DNA from: Cerasicoccus arenae | GTDB taxonomy: Bacteria; Verrucomicrobiota; Verrucomicrobiia; Opitutales; Cerasicoccaceae | Assembly: GCF_014651635.1 (NCBI RefSeq) | Contig: NZ_BMXG01000012.1 | Span: 1 to 64,000, forward strand | Length of the DNA: 64,000 nt | Direction: 5' to 3' | Part shown: piece after piece, positions 46,696 to 56,504 of the stretch | How the letters are laid out: each line of letters starts with the position of its first letter | How positions within the stretch are numbered: the stretch's first letter is position 1 | The notes under the pieces: model-generated | The model's input: the letters and a program-made list of their open reading frames with translations, nothing else | Told to the model about the DNA's origin: nothing | Database searches by the model: none | Program-made: the position numbers and the translations under genes

Positions 46696-47390
46696 TCCTC
46701 GCGTGTTTCCTCTTCCTGGTGATCGTCCTCCTCGTGATGATCATCCTCTTCGTGAATATCGTCTTCCTCGTGATCCTCATCGTCGTCTTCGTCAATATCC
46801 TCACCAACGTGAAGATTGTATTTCAGCGTCTTTCGCTTGCTGACGGGAAGGGGGGACATCGTCGTGGTGATGTTACGCCCAACTAGACGTGGGGCGCTGT
46901 CGGCCTGACCAATATGGTCGAGATCCTTGATGGCACGATTGACGACAACGAAGCCTAAATCCTGGTGCTGCATTTCACGGCCGCGGAACATCAGTGTTAT
47001 CTTCAGCTTAGAGCCATGGTTGAGGAACTCCTCCGCTCGGCGTAGCTTCGTGAGAAAATCGTGTTCTTCGATGCGCACGCGGAACTTCACTTCCTTGAGT
47101 CGACCAGCGGATTGGGACTTCTTGCTGACCTTTTCCCGTTTGCTCTGCTCGTATTGGAATTTTCCAAAATCGAGGATGCGGCAAACTGGCGGTCGCGCAT
47201 TCGGCGACACCTCCAGCAGGTCGAGTCCGGCCTGTTTGGCCAAATCGAGTGCGTCACGAGTCTTCATGACACCTACCTGCCTGCCGTCTGGTCCGATTAC
47301 CCGAATTTCAGGCACGCGGATGCGTTCGTTTTTGCGTGGACCGCGTGGCACGTAGCGACCGCGCCCTTTTCCAAATGGTGATTTTCCCAT
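46692..47390 (-). CDS. infC: Translation initiation factor IF-3 with acidic/His-rich C-terminal tail
   Basis: 232 residues. The IF-3 N-domain (IRVIGPDGRQVGVMKTRDAL), linker and C-domain (LKEVKFRVRIEEHDFLTKLRRAEEF) occupy about residues 20-195. The last about 36 residues are an almost pure Glu/Asp/His tail starting with EDIDEDDDED. Such a tail is not part of the E. coli protein (180 residues). The ATG at 47390 is a normal start, not the AUU typical of E. coli infC. rpmI and rplT, usually next to infC, are absent; an amidase follows instead. Confidence 0.95.
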   Translation of the reverse strand: MGKSPFGKGRGRYVPRGPRKNERIRVPEIRVIGPDGRQVGVMKTRDALDLAKQAGLDLLEVSPNARPPVCRILDFGKFQYEQSKREKVSKKSQSAGRLKEVKFRVRIEEHDFLTKLRRAEEFLNHGSKLKITLMFRGREMQHQDLGFVVVNRAIKDLDHIGQADSAPRLVGRNITTTMSPLPVSKRKTLKYNLHVGEDIDEDDDEDHEEDDIHEEDDHHEEDDHQEEETREE

Positions 47391-47579
47391 TAAGAATTAG
47401 ATACTAGCAGATTCCCGCAAATGCGCAGGGTCTCGCCTAGGTTAATGCTCGTTTTGCTAACGAATGTGTTCTTGGACATAAAAATCAGACTACAGTCTAT
47501 TGCATCCGGGAAATTTTTTTCAATCACTTTCGCTCAAAAAGAAAAAGTAGGGCGAAAATCATTAATTTTGGGGCAAATA

Positions 47580-48977
47580 TTACCGGGCACCTTGCCCGCT
47601 GAGCACTGTAGGCACAGTCTGACAGAGGATCCGCATATCCAACCAGAAACTCCATCGATCGATGTATTCAAGATCGAGGCGCACCCATTCTGCGAAATCT
47701 TTGATGTCGGAACGGCCGGAAACTTGCCAGAGTCCAGTGAGGCCGGGAAGCACGCTCAAGCGTCTACGATCACGAAAGGCGGAAATTTTCTCGGTTTCGT
47801 GGACGGGGAGGGGACGGGGGCCGACGAGGCTCATTTCGCCACGAAGGATGTTCCACAACTGAGGGAATTCGTCGAGGCTGTAGCGGCGCAGCCAGCGGCC
47901 AAAGGAAGTGACGCGTGGGTCATCGCTGGCCTTAAACGCTGGGCCGGCCAACTCGTTGCTCTGCGCCAGCTCACCTTGTTGAGACTCGGCGCCAGCGATC
48001 ATGGTGCGAAATTTCCACATAGCGAACGACCGACCGCGCCAGCCAGTGCGCTGTTGCTTAAAAATAATTGGGCCTGGCGAGCTGAGCTTTACGCCCGTCG
48101 CCAGCACAGCTAAAAGCGGGCTAAGCGCCAGTAACAGAGCGAGTGCGCCGATGACGTCGAAAGCGCGTTTGTAGAAAAATTTACCCTCATAATGCGGCAC
48201 TGTGGAAAAAACCACGATTGGTTCGCCGCCAAATTCGTCAAACTCTGGGCGCGCGAGCAGAGGGGAGAGGAAATTTGCCCGATACCAGACCTCGACACCT
48301 TGTTCTTCGGCGATCTCAATGGCGCGTTGGGCATCTGGGTGATTGCCTAGCAGCACGAGATCGTATTTGCCGGAGGAGAGTTCGTCCGCCAGTTCGTCGA
48401 CGTTGGTTAGGGAGTGCTCCAGATGCACGGAGGCGTGGTCGGTTTGGGAAAAGCGGGTGCACAGGATGTCCAGCTCGGTCGTCGGGCATAGCAGGAGCGC
48501 GCGCAGGGGGTTGGCCTTAAATCGGCGCTGGATCACGAATCGCCGAAAGAGCAGTTCTTTGACGGTTAGATATAGACCAAACAAGCCAAAGAAGCCGAAC
48601 AGCAGCGAGCGGTTTACGTTGATAATCGAGAAGAAATAGAAAAACACCGTGACCAGCCCCAGCCCGACCAAGGTGGATTTTGCCGCTGCGAAGACGATTT
48701 TGCGCCGGTCAGCGAAGAAATCGATGGCGTAAAAACGGTTCGTCCAGAGCGACAGGAACAAGCACAGTAGGATGACGGAGAACAACCAGCCTTGATCAGT
48801 CAGGTGCGCGACCCCCTGAAAACGAAACGGATAGCCGCTGATGTAGGACAGTGACCGCTGCCACAGAGGCGAAGCGTAAAGCAACGCGAGGTAGATGGCT
48901 TCCAAGCACACCACTGCGGTTACCGCGTCCAGCAGGAAGCTACAAGTTCGGTACGTGCGTTTTTGTCGACCCAGCAT
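47580..48977 (-). CDS. Undecaprenyl-phosphate sugar transferase (bacterial sugar transferase family)
   Basis: 465 residues from ATG 48977 (a GTG at 48986 is less likely). Four membrane segments with a CoA-binding-like domain (about 150-245) are followed by a fifth segment and the catalytic domain: RAFDVIGALALLLALSPLL, FKQQRTGWRGRSFAMWKFRTM, DEFPQLWNILRGEMSLVGPRP and LPGLTGLWQVSGRSD. It starts exopolysaccharide or O-antigen synthesis by loading the first sugar phosphate on undecaprenyl phosphate. No other glycan genes are adjacent. Confidence 0.93.
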   Translation of the reverse strand: MLGRQKRTYRTCSFLLDAVTAVVCLEAIYLALLYASPLWQRSLSYISGYPFRFQGVAHLTDQGWLFSVILLCLFLSLWTNRFYAIDFFADRRKIVFAAAKSTLVGLGLVTVFFYFFSIINVNRSLLFGFFGLFGLYLTVKELLFRRFVIQRRFKANPLRALLLCPTTELDILCTRFSQTDHASVHLEHSLTNVDELADELSSGKYDLVLLGNHPDAQRAIEIAEEQGVEVWYRANFLSPLLARPEFDEFGGEPIVVFSTVPHYEGKFFYKRAFDVIGALALLLALSPLLAVLATGVKLSSPGPIIFKQQRTGWRGRSFAMWKFRTMIAGAESQQGELAQSNELAGPAFKASDDPRVTSFGRWLRRYSLDEFPQLWNILRGEMSLVGPRPLPVHETEKISAFRDRRRLSVLPGLTGLWQVSGRSDIKDFAEWVRLDLEYIDRWSFWLDMRILCQTVPTVLSGQGAR

Positions 48978-49074
48978 CAGGCGCACATACTACAGGCATG
49001 ACACGAGCTTTCAAGCCGCAAGCCCGAGCCGATACTGAATTGGCAGGTCCGATGATTGAACAAGAGGGGGGGGG

Positions 49075-49452
49075 TTAGACGGAGAAGCTTTCGCCGCAGG
49101 AGCAACTGCTCTTGGCGTTGGGGTTGGTGAATTTGAATCCCCCGCCCACCATTTGGTCGGAATAGTCCATGACCGTGCCTTTGATATAGAGGGCGCTCTT
49201 CATATCGACAATGACCTGTATGCCCGCAGTCGGCACGAGGATGTCGTTCTTCTTTGGGGCAGAGACAAATTTCATCTTGTAAGAGAGGCCGTTGCAGCCG
49301 CCGCCGTTGATTGCCACCCGTAGGTATTGCCCTTGTTGTTCGCGATTAATGAGGGCTGCGGCCTTTTTACCCGCCGACTCGGTCAATTGCACGAGGCGCT
49401 CATCGCCGACGCGTACTTCGGGGGGGGGATTAAGGGTGGCTTGTTCTGACAT
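49075..49452 (-). CDS. A-type iron-sulfur carrier (IscA/SufA/ErpA family)
   Basis: 125 residues from ATG 49452, somewhat longer than the usual 107-114. Cluster ligands Cys53 (GGCNGLSYKM), Cys117 and Cys119 (SSCSCGESF) form the C-x63-CxC pattern. It delivers Fe-S clusters from the Suf scaffold to targets. It is separate from the suf operon. Three prolines near the N-terminus are encoded by nine C in a row (49420-49428 on the + strand). Confidence 0.93.
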   Translation of the reverse strand: MSEQATLNPPPEVRVGDERLVQLTESAGKKAAALINREQQGQYLRVAINGGGCNGLSYKMKFVSAPKKNDILVPTAGIQVIVDMKSALYIKGTVMDYSDQMVGGGFKFTNPNAKSSCSCGESFSV

Positions 49453-49500
49453 TACCTTATCCAAACCCCATCCGGCGAAAAAATCAAGCTCAGGGTCAAT

Positions 49501-50235
49501 TCAAGCACCCGGATCATCTGGATCGAACTTGCCTAGGTATTCATTAATGCGCTGGGCCTGGATTCGATACGAGTCGGGGCGCTTCGGCGGACGGAGGATC
49601 ATCAAAGTGCGTCGATCGGGAGAAAAGCTGAGTTTGCTGTACAATACTTTGTGGATTTGGTCGCCGTCTTTTACGATCAGGCCGAGAGGTGCCTCGCCTT
49701 GATAGTAGGCGCTGATATCAATGGGCTGGTTGCTTCCCGGCTCTATTTTTAGCTCATTTTCGCCCAAAATACCGCTGAAACTGGCTGCGGTGGTGTTGAA
49801 AAATAACACGCTGCCCTCTGGAAAAGCGGATTCGTCATATAGGAAGGTGTGGCTCCGGTAAGGGGGGGGGGCTTGGGTGGTTTTTTCAAGGAGGACAAGC
49901 CACTCCCCGCGAACGTCGGGGAAGCTTATTTGATAAGCCTGTATCAATTGAGTCTTTTCCTCTTTGTCTTTCACTTTGTGGAAGATCGGCATCGGGTTGG
50001 GGCCTTGGTAGTGGTAATACTGTGAGCGTTCGCGTGGGTTGAGGCTTAGCTCGACGGCATTTGAGACCGATGGCTCGCCGTCATCGGTGTAAAACAGCTC
50101 TTGCTCAACCAAGGCAGAATCGAGCGGTAGAACGGCGAAATTCAAATTCAACCGGGACTGATCGTTTAATTGGGCGCTGAGGGACAGAGCTGCCATCATG
50201 ACCACTGCTATTGCACTTCCGATTTGTCTAACCAT
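49501..50235 (-). CDS. Secreted protein of unknown function, partner of the pilin-like protein
   Basis: About 244 residues from ATG 50235 (an ATG at 50241 is also possible); signal peptide MVRQIGSAIAVVMMAALSLS, cleaved near SLSAQ. Beta-rich mature part; I recognise no family. A run of ten G (49862-49871 on the + strand) encodes the prolines in QAPPPYRS. It overlaps the 3' end of the pilin-like gene by about 28 bases, so the two are coupled. Confidence 0.7.
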   Translation of the reverse strand: MVRQIGSAIAVVMMAALSLSAQLNDQSRLNLNFAVLPLDSALVEQELFYTDDGEPSVSNAVELSLNPRERSQYYHYQGPNPMPIFHKVKDKEEKTQLIQAYQISFPDVRGEWLVLLEKTTQAPPPYRSHTFLYDESAFPEGSVLFFNTTAASFSGILGENELKIEPGSNQPIDISAYYQGEAPLGLIVKDGDQIHKVLYSKLSFSPDRRTLMILRPPKRPDSYRIQAQRINEYLGKFDPDDPGA

Positions 50236-53081
50236 CGCCATGAAACAATTTCGAATTTTCGTGGATTGAGTGCAGTTGCATTGAGGTGGGGGGCGGCTTC
50301 GGTGATCAGTGTGGGTTTGCGTCTCACAATGGCTTCGATCCAGGCGCGTGCGGCGACTTCATTGGTGTAGGGGTCGACTGCGTCGCCGAATGAGCGAATG
50401 AGGAAGGTGTCGGATCGCGCCGTTAAGAGCTCGGCTCGCTGCGCGGCGATGTCTCCTTGCGTGATGTAGACATTGGAGTTTTTCATTATATTGGCGTTAA
50501 TTCCTCCCCCGTCGGCTGTTTCGGGCGATTCCAGCAGATCCTGAATTATGCCCGCATCGAGAAATTCCTGGACTGATTTGTAGGGCTTACCGCGCGTCTT
50601 TAAGTGCGTAACAATCCCCTTGGCGATGAAGAGTAGCTGGTCTTTGGCTTTCGCCGAATCAAGTTGCCGCATGCCCTGCTGATAGACGGGGGGGAAATAG
50701 AATGGCGTGGTTTCGAGCTTCGTTGTGGATATTTCAATCCTCGGATTCGCGGCGCTATAGTAGGGGAGGCGAGTAAACAAATTCCGGGCGTATTCCTCGT
50801 CGCCCGATGTTGTTTCGATGAGACCGCGGCTGCTCAGAAATGTCGCCCATGCGGCCACGGATGTGCTGTTCACATTAAATCCACCTTTGACCAACGCTGA
50901 TGAAGCGACTTCCGCCAAATCAGGGCTTCCGGTTGCATCCAGGTAGGCAAGGTGCGGGTTGCTTTTATTACTATCTTCGACAAAGAACCGGTCAAAAATG
51001 TCATTGTTTGCATCAGAATGCGGCATCCCCATCGTGGTCGATGCTTTTTTCCATCGAGGGAGGTACCGTAAGGCACCGAGCGAAACAAAGTCGCTGTCAT
51101 CGCGTGGCAGGTCATAGGCGAGTACTCTTTCACTCAGTTTATGGCTTCGTGTGGTTGCGTCACGGTAGATATCCAGCAGGGAGAAGGTGTTCGCTTTAAG
51201 CTGGGCAGCGTCGGCAGGGTCTGTACTTGCGGAATCAATGAAATCGGAAACTTTGTAGGTAACGCCTTCGTGATCGGTAAAAGTGGCCCCTGCATCCAAG
51301 ACAGGATGTTGCAAATCCAAGCCATCAAGAAGTTCCTTGAGCACACCCGGGTCTGATTCATCGGTGGCCAAACGGAAATGATAAGCGATGGTGTAATCCT
51401 CAACACTATAGGTGAGGCTTTCTGGGCGGGAGAAGGAATCCGCCGCATCGCTTGAGTTGGTCTTGCGGAAGGTCTTCTTGATCGTGAAATCGTCGAATTT
51501 CAAATTTTCGATCGTGAAGACTGGCTGGCCGGACAAATAGTCCTCAATGATGATTCTTACGCCGTCTTTGGGGTGCTTGGCCTTGATCTCAATTTTAGCG
51601 TTATCTGGCGGGCGGGTGTCGTATTCCTCGGCCCAAAGTTGTGTCCCGAAGTCACGTGCCAAGCCTTCCGTTTGGACCATTGGATTTGGCTCCATCACGC
51701 GATAAACTTCGCCCGGCTCCAATTGAGGGCGGTCTTCAAGGTCGATCGGGGCAATGTCTATCCAAGAGCTAATACCCTTCCGGGGGTCATTTGGGGTAGG
51801 GTAAGCGGAGAGATCGTTCAGGTCTTCGGTGATCGTGGGCGCTACACGCTTTTTGGTGGCCTGCCGAATGGTGATGGTTGGCAAGTTTTCAAAGCGGACC
51901 ACAAAAGCTCGATCATGCATCGGATCAGGGTCGGGCGGATAGATGAGGGGCAGGGTGTAGGGATTCCAGAATTCTGCTTCGACGTGAAAACGGATACGTA
52001 GCTGGGCATCTTTCCACGTGTGGAAAATGCCCATCCAGAGCACGATCTCCGTTGGTATTGTTTGCGGAGCGAAGTAGGGTTCCCCTTCTTTACGTAAGGG
52101 GGGGGCGTTGCCCGGCGCCGCTAATAGCGGATCGGGATAGCCGGATAAAAAATCGCGGGTGGCGCGGGTGGCCATCGGGTCATTCAACGTTTCGTCCAGT
52201 AGATTGGCTTTAAGGCCACCGTGGTTAGAATTGGCTAAAACCGTCCATGATGCCGCCGTGGCGTTATGGGAAAAGCTGTCTGCGCGCCATTCTGGAAACG
52301 CCGGTTGGCCACTGGATAGCTCAAGAGCGGTCAATTGATTGTTGGAAAAGGCGACGTCGAGCCGGTTGCTCAGGGCGGGATCAGCTTCCAGATTAAAGTT
52401 GTCGGTTTCTGGGGTGCTGTAGCCTTCTCCTGAAAGGTAATTGAGATCTGGCGCACCGTTCTGAAATTCCAAATACCTCCGTTCGGTCTTGGTTGTGGGG
52501 AAATCATGGATGCGCTCTAAGGCGCTTAAAGCAATTTTGTCGTTTTCGCCACTTATCCAGAATGCGTAATTGCCGACGTGGACGCCGTTCTCATTGATCT
52601 CGATCTTAGGGACACGAATCGCGGCTTTTGTATGTCCGTCGATTACAGAGGCCGATGCTTTGACCAATGATTCACCCGACAGAAACTCGGCTGTTACGTC
52701 CGTCTCACCCGAGACAAGCCAGACAGGAGCGGCGTTGATGTTGGTCGTGTTCCAGACGCCGGTCCAATATTGGTTTCCATCGGCGTAATGGTTGTCACCC
52801 AGAATGTCTGCTCGCGCGGTGACGCGTTGGTCGGGGCCAGCACTTTGCTGGAGTTTGCCCAGCGCGATGAGCAGGCCGAGGCGGGCATTTTCGCGGGCGT
52901 CTTGCCGTTGTTGATCGTGGGTTGCGCTAGCTAGTTCGACTTGTGAGAGGGTGGACAGACTGAGGGTCAGCAAGAGGATGAAGCTCATCAAGCTGATCGC
53001 CACGACCAATGCAAATGCCGGGCGTTTGGGAGATAAACGCCGGATCGTTGCAGTAGATTTGTGTATTGGTGCGCGACTCAT
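50208..53081 (-). CDS. Very large pilin-like secreted protein (Verru_Chthon cassette protein A-like)
   Basis: 957 residues from ATG 53081. The N-terminus RPAFALVVAISLMSFILLLT is a PilX-like pseudopilin leader: basic start, then a single hydrophobic helix. The rest is a long extracellular part with Asp/Asn-rich and WxG-type blocks (YWTGVWNTTN), as in Verru_Chthon cassette protein A (TIGR02600), a group linked to Verrucomicrobia type II-like secretion. Other Verru_Chthon cassette members are not adjacent. G8 (52098-52105) encodes a Pro pair. Confidence 0.65.
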   Translation of the reverse strand: MSRAPIHKSTATIRRLSPKRPAFALVVAISLMSFILLLTLSLSTLSQVELASATHDQQRQDARENARLGLLIALGKLQQSAGPDQRVTARADILGDNHYADGNQYWTGVWNTTNINAAPVWLVSGETDVTAEFLSGESLVKASASVIDGHTKAAIRVPKIEINENGVHVGNYAFWISGENDKIALSALERIHDFPTTKTERRYLEFQNGAPDLNYLSGEGYSTPETDNFNLEADPALSNRLDVAFSNNQLTALELSSGQPAFPEWRADSFSHNATAASWTVLANSNHGGLKANLLDETLNDPMATRATRDFLSGYPDPLLAAPGNAPPLRKEGEPYFAPQTIPTEIVLWMGIFHTWKDAQLRIRFHVEAEFWNPYTLPLIYPPDPDPMHDRAFVVRFENLPTITIRQATKKRVAPTITEDLNDLSAYPTPNDPRKGISSWIDIAPIDLEDRPQLEPGEVYRVMEPNPMVQTEGLARDFGTQLWAEEYDTRPPDNAKIEIKAKHPKDGVRIIIEDYLSGQPVFTIENLKFDDFTIKKTFRKTNSSDAADSFSRPESLTYSVEDYTIAYHFRLATDESDPGVLKELLDGLDLQHPVLDAGATFTDHEGVTYKVSDFIDSASTDPADAAQLKANTFSLLDIYRDATTRSHKLSERVLAYDLPRDDSDFVSLGALRYLPRWKKASTTMGMPHSDANNDIFDRFFVEDSNKSNPHLAYLDATGSPDLAEVASSALVKGGFNVNSTSVAAWATFLSSRGLIETTSGDEEYARNLFTRLPYYSAANPRIEISTTKLETTPFYFPPVYQQGMRQLDSAKAKDQLLFIAKGIVTHLKTRGKPYKSVQEFLDAGIIQDLLESPETADGGGINANIMKNSNVYITQGDIAAQRAELLTARSDTFLIRSFGDAVDPYTNEVAARAWIEAIVRRKPTLITEAAPHLNATALNPRKFEIVSWRWLDKSEVQ

Positions 53082-53171
53082 ACCTCGAACCACTCAGCAA
53101 GTTGTATGCGAGCGTGCGAAATAAAACGAGGTTACCGCACAAATACAAGCACGGCTTCGCGAGCCAATTAA

Positions 53172-55733
53172 TTAGCCCTTTCCAGGCAAAGTCTTTTGAA
53201 TTAAGCGTTTCGTTTCGGTGAAGCGTTTATTGGCAAATGCCGTTAGCTCATCAAGATTCATGGCCCGGACTCGGTCTGGATATTCACGCCACGAATTAAC
53301 TGGCAGGTCGTAGAGCACATTGAGACAGGCATGCATCGCTCGGGAGCCCGGAGACTGTTGGCTTTGCTCACGACGGACGATGAGCCGTGTCTTGCATGCG
53401 GACCATTCGCCTACGGTAAATTTACCGCTGCGGGCGCGCTCAACTTCGGCTAGGATTTCGGCTTCTACTTCGTCTGCCTGTGCAGGGCTGGTGCCCGCAT
53501 AGAAGGAGAACATGCCGCAATCCAGGCCGAGTATGCGTTGTGAGCCGACAAAGTAGGCCATGCCTTTTTCCTCCCGCACTCGCTGGAACAGTTGGCTGGA
53601 CATGCCGCTGAAGAGTTCGTCCAGGGCCTCGCCCGCGAGGTATTCGTCACGTTGGTGAACGCCGCAGTCAGGGTAGGCAACGAGCACAATGGCTTGCTCG
53701 CGGTCGCGCTGTTCGTCATGCGTGCCGATCAGCGAGGGGGCGTCATGGGCAGGGCAGTTGAGAGGGGCAAAGTCGGCTGGCAGGGCTTCCAGAATAGGCC
53801 CTAAGGTGTCGACAATGGCGTTGCGCTCGAATTGCCCCGTGACGGCGAGCAGGGCGTTGGGCCCGGCAATCAGTCGTTTGGCTAAATCGCGGATATGGTC
53901 CACCGTCAAGTGGTTCAGGTCGTCTTCGCTGCCCAGATAATCAGCGGCGTAAGGGTGCTTCCCGAAGAATTTCTGCCGTAATCGGCGGCGACTCCATTCG
54001 AGTACTTCGTCTTCGTCTTCGTGGATTCCGGCGATTTGCGCGTCGCGCTCGATCTCAAAGGTCTTGAGGAGCAGGGCTGGGCGCAGTAGGGCGTCTGCAA
54101 GTAGTTCGGCAGCGAGTGGGAAATCCCCGGTCAGGGTCTCCATGGCTAGGCCGAAGGTATTATTGCCCACTTGCTCTTCAAAGCTTCCGCCAATGGATTC
54201 AATGGCGGCGGCAACTTCGGATTGGCTGCGGTTGGCGGTATCGCGGGTCAGCAGTGTGGCAAGCACGCCAGTGGCTCCACGTTGGCCTACAGGGTCCCAG
54301 AGTGGGCCGCCGGAGGCTACGTAGCGCAAGTGTGTCTTGGGGACGCTTCCGCCGGGCTGAAGGAGCAATTTAGCGCCATTGGCAAAGGGCACCACTTCGA
54401 AATCAGGCAAAGCGGCACCGGTATTGATGCTCGGTGCCGTGATTTCCGCGGGCTTGGGGTCGAGCGAGGCCACGGTTTCAGCCGTTTTGATCAAATAACG
54501 TACTGCGGCGGATTGAACGGACTCAGGAGTGAGTTGCGCGAGACGAAGCAGGTGCTGGCGCGGGAAACCGAGATCACCCGCGACGACTTCCGCGGAACCG
54601 AGACGGCTGGCTTGCCCGCTGACGGTTTTGCGAGCGTTCACTTCGGCTACGAGGGATTGGCGGACCACCTTGGCGACTTCGTCGGGGCGGGGGATGCGCT
54701 TTTGGGCCTGTTCTAGTTCGCTGCGAATGGCGTCTTCGACGGCTTCGCGTTTGCCTGGGTCGCAGACGAAACTGATCCAGAGCAGCCCGTGGTCGCCGGG
54801 GTTCCAGCAGCCAGCGCCGATACTATGGACCAAGCGTTGACGCTCGCGGAGGCTCTGCCAGAGCCAGGAGCTTGCGCCGTGGCCGAGCAGGCGGGCCAGA
54901 ACGTCGAGAGCGGGGGCGTCCTCAGCCGAGAGGCCGGGCACTTTGTAGCCAATGAAGCCACGAACGATGTTAAAATCACCCACTGCACGGTCGCTGCGGG
55001 GAGCGAGTTGGGCGGGTTCGTCAGGGAACCAGGCTGGGGCGAGCTGGCGCATGGGCGCTTGGCCAAAATATTTGTCAGCGAGTTCGCGGCACTCGGTTTC
55101 CCCAAGCGCGCCTACGACGATCAGCACAATATTGTTGGGCGCATAGCGGCCTTGATAGTAGTCTCGCAGATGCGTTGGCGTGACGCCCTCAAACAGTGAC
55201 CGATGGCCGATGACCGGATGCCGATAAGGGTGCTCACGGAAGGCGGAGTGGGCGAAGGTGTGAAAGAGGCGGCGATCAGGGTCATCAAGGCCCATGTCAA
55301 TCTCGCGCAGGATTACGTCTCGTTCGCGTAGGATCTCCGCTTCTGGGAGCGCGGAGTTCAGGGACATGTCGGAAAGCACGTCAAAAAGTGTTTCTGCCGC
55401 GCTCGACGGCCCATCAATGTAATACACGGTGCGGTCAAAGGTGGTGTAGGCGTTCACATAGCCGCCGCAACTGTTGATTTCCCGACTGATGTCCAATGGG
55501 CCGCGCTTCTCGGTACCCTTGAAGAGTAGGTGCTCCAGATAGTGCGATAGGCCAGCGCCGAGCATGGTGCCTTCGTGCATGCTGCCCGTCTTGACCCATG
55601 TTTGCACGGAGATCAGCGCCGCCGCACGATCCTCCTTGTGGATGACCGTTAGCCCGTTGGGCAACTGGTAGCGGTGGACGGTTTCTTGGGCAAGTGCGTC
55701 GATGAGATCGGCGTTGGTAGATTGGTCAGACAT
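53172..55733 (-). CDS. M16 family metallopeptidase (two fused halves)
   Basis: 853 residues without signal peptide. The inverted zinc motif HxxEH is His64-Tyr-Leu-Glu67-His68 (GLSHYLEHLLFKGT), with a distal Glu expected near 144 (ERDVILREIDMG). A full N-half (M16 plus M16_C) is followed by a second, inactive copy (about 430-850) with PDFEVVPFANGAKLLLQ and the later EEKGMAYFVGSQRILGL. This is the pitrilysin/insulinase-like layout of the PqqL/processing-protease type. It cleaves peptides, substrate unknown. Start ATG 55733. Confidence 0.93.
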   Translation of the reverse strand: MSDQSTNADLIDALAQETVHRYQLPNGLTVIHKEDRAAALISVQTWVKTGSMHEGTMLGAGLSHYLEHLLFKGTEKRGPLDISREINSCGGYVNAYTTFDRTVYYIDGPSSAAETLFDVLSDMSLNSALPEAEILRERDVILREIDMGLDDPDRRLFHTFAHSAFREHPYRHPVIGHRSLFEGVTPTHLRDYYQGRYAPNNIVLIVVGALGETECRELADKYFGQAPMRQLAPAWFPDEPAQLAPRSDRAVGDFNIVRGFIGYKVPGLSAEDAPALDVLARLLGHGASSWLWQSLRERQRLVHSIGAGCWNPGDHGLLWISFVCDPGKREAVEDAIRSELEQAQKRIPRPDEVAKVVRQSLVAEVNARKTVSGQASRLGSAEVVAGDLGFPRQHLLRLAQLTPESVQSAAVRYLIKTAETVASLDPKPAEITAPSINTGAALPDFEVVPFANGAKLLLQPGGSVPKTHLRYVASGGPLWDPVGQRGATGVLATLLTRDTANRSQSEVAAAIESIGGSFEEQVGNNTFGLAMETLTGDFPLAAELLADALLRPALLLKTFEIERDAQIAGIHEDEDEVLEWSRRRLRQKFFGKHPYAADYLGSEDDLNHLTVDHIRDLAKRLIAGPNALLAVTGQFERNAIVDTLGPILEALPADFAPLNCPAHDAPSLIGTHDEQRDREQAIVLVAYPDCGVHQRDEYLAGEALDELFSGMSSQLFQRVREEKGMAYFVGSQRILGLDCGMFSFYAGTSPAQADEVEAEILAEVERARSGKFTVGEWSACKTRLIVRREQSQQSPGSRAMHACLNVLYDLPVNSWREYPDRVRAMNLDELTAFANKRFTETKRLIQKTLPGKG

Positions 55734-55825
55734 TGCGGCGAGGAAAAGGATTCATCGCAGAAAATGAAAGCACAAAGCAACGAACGCTTGGCCTTATGGA
55801 TTATTACCGTGGCTTCGAAAACAGC

Positions 55826-56272
55826 CTATTCGATGGCATGAAATGATCCATAGACTACGCCTAGAAGGTTCTCGGGCGTCACGTAGTCTGGATCTTCAAA
55901 GGCGTTGTTAATGCCTTGGACAGTCCAATACTTGCCCTCCTTAGCCAAGAGTGCATGAACGACTTTGCGTCCACTCAAGTCCTTATAAGCCACCACCATT
56001 CCTGGCTTCAGTTCATCGTAATTGATGGGGTTGATGACCAAGTAGGCGTTTTTCCCATAGAGCGGCTGCATCGAGGTTCCCTCAGCGGGGCCGCTGATAC
56101 GCCCGTCGCCGAGGTCTTCCACGATCATGGCAGCGCGCCCAGCTTCCCTATAGCCTAACGATGAGACTGGGGCCACTTCGTTTGGAGAGGATTCCAGAGT
56201 GCAACCGCCAGATAAGGCTGCTAAAGCCGTCAGCAGACCTAAGGTTGGAAGTCGCAATTTGGTACTAATCAT
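55826..56272 (-). CDS. Lipoprotein with signal-peptidase-I-like (S26, ER-type) domain
   Basis: 148 residues. N-terminal signal and lipobox-like site (ALAALSGGC). Residues 60-142 follow the signal peptidase I fold in order: Ser67 in EGTSMQPL (box B), LKPGMVVAYKD (box C-like), His106 in KVVHALLA where ER/SipW-type enzymes have the catalytic His, and TVQGINNAFEDPDYVTPENLLGVVYG (box E; usual GDNN reads GINN). The Ser-His distance of 39 residues fits SipW-type enzymes. Unlike them, it has no C-terminal membrane helix and is probably anchored by lipid. Diverges from the similar gene at 56505. Confidence 0.75.
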   Translation of the reverse strand: MISTKLRLPTLGLLTALAALSGGCTLESSPNEVAPVSSLGYREAGRAAMIVEDLGDGRISGPAEGTSMQPLYGKNAYLVINPINYDELKPGMVVAYKDLSGRKVVHALLAKEGKYWTVQGINNAFEDPDYVTPENLLGVVYGSFHAIE

Positions 56273-56504
56273 TGTGTAAATAAAATGATTTTTTCCGTCG
56301 GGTCTTAACTGTATTCGGTGTAATGCGAACTGGCTAAGCCATCTACAGTCTTCACTGTCTTTTTATGCAGTCTGCGCAGTGGTTTTGTCCGTCCTGTTTT
56401 GTACAATATAGCAGTGTGGATTGTCTTAAATTAAATTAACGGCGAAGTACATATCCGGCCTCAAGTGAATACCTTTATCGACTGCTGTATGAGAGAATTA
56501 AGGC

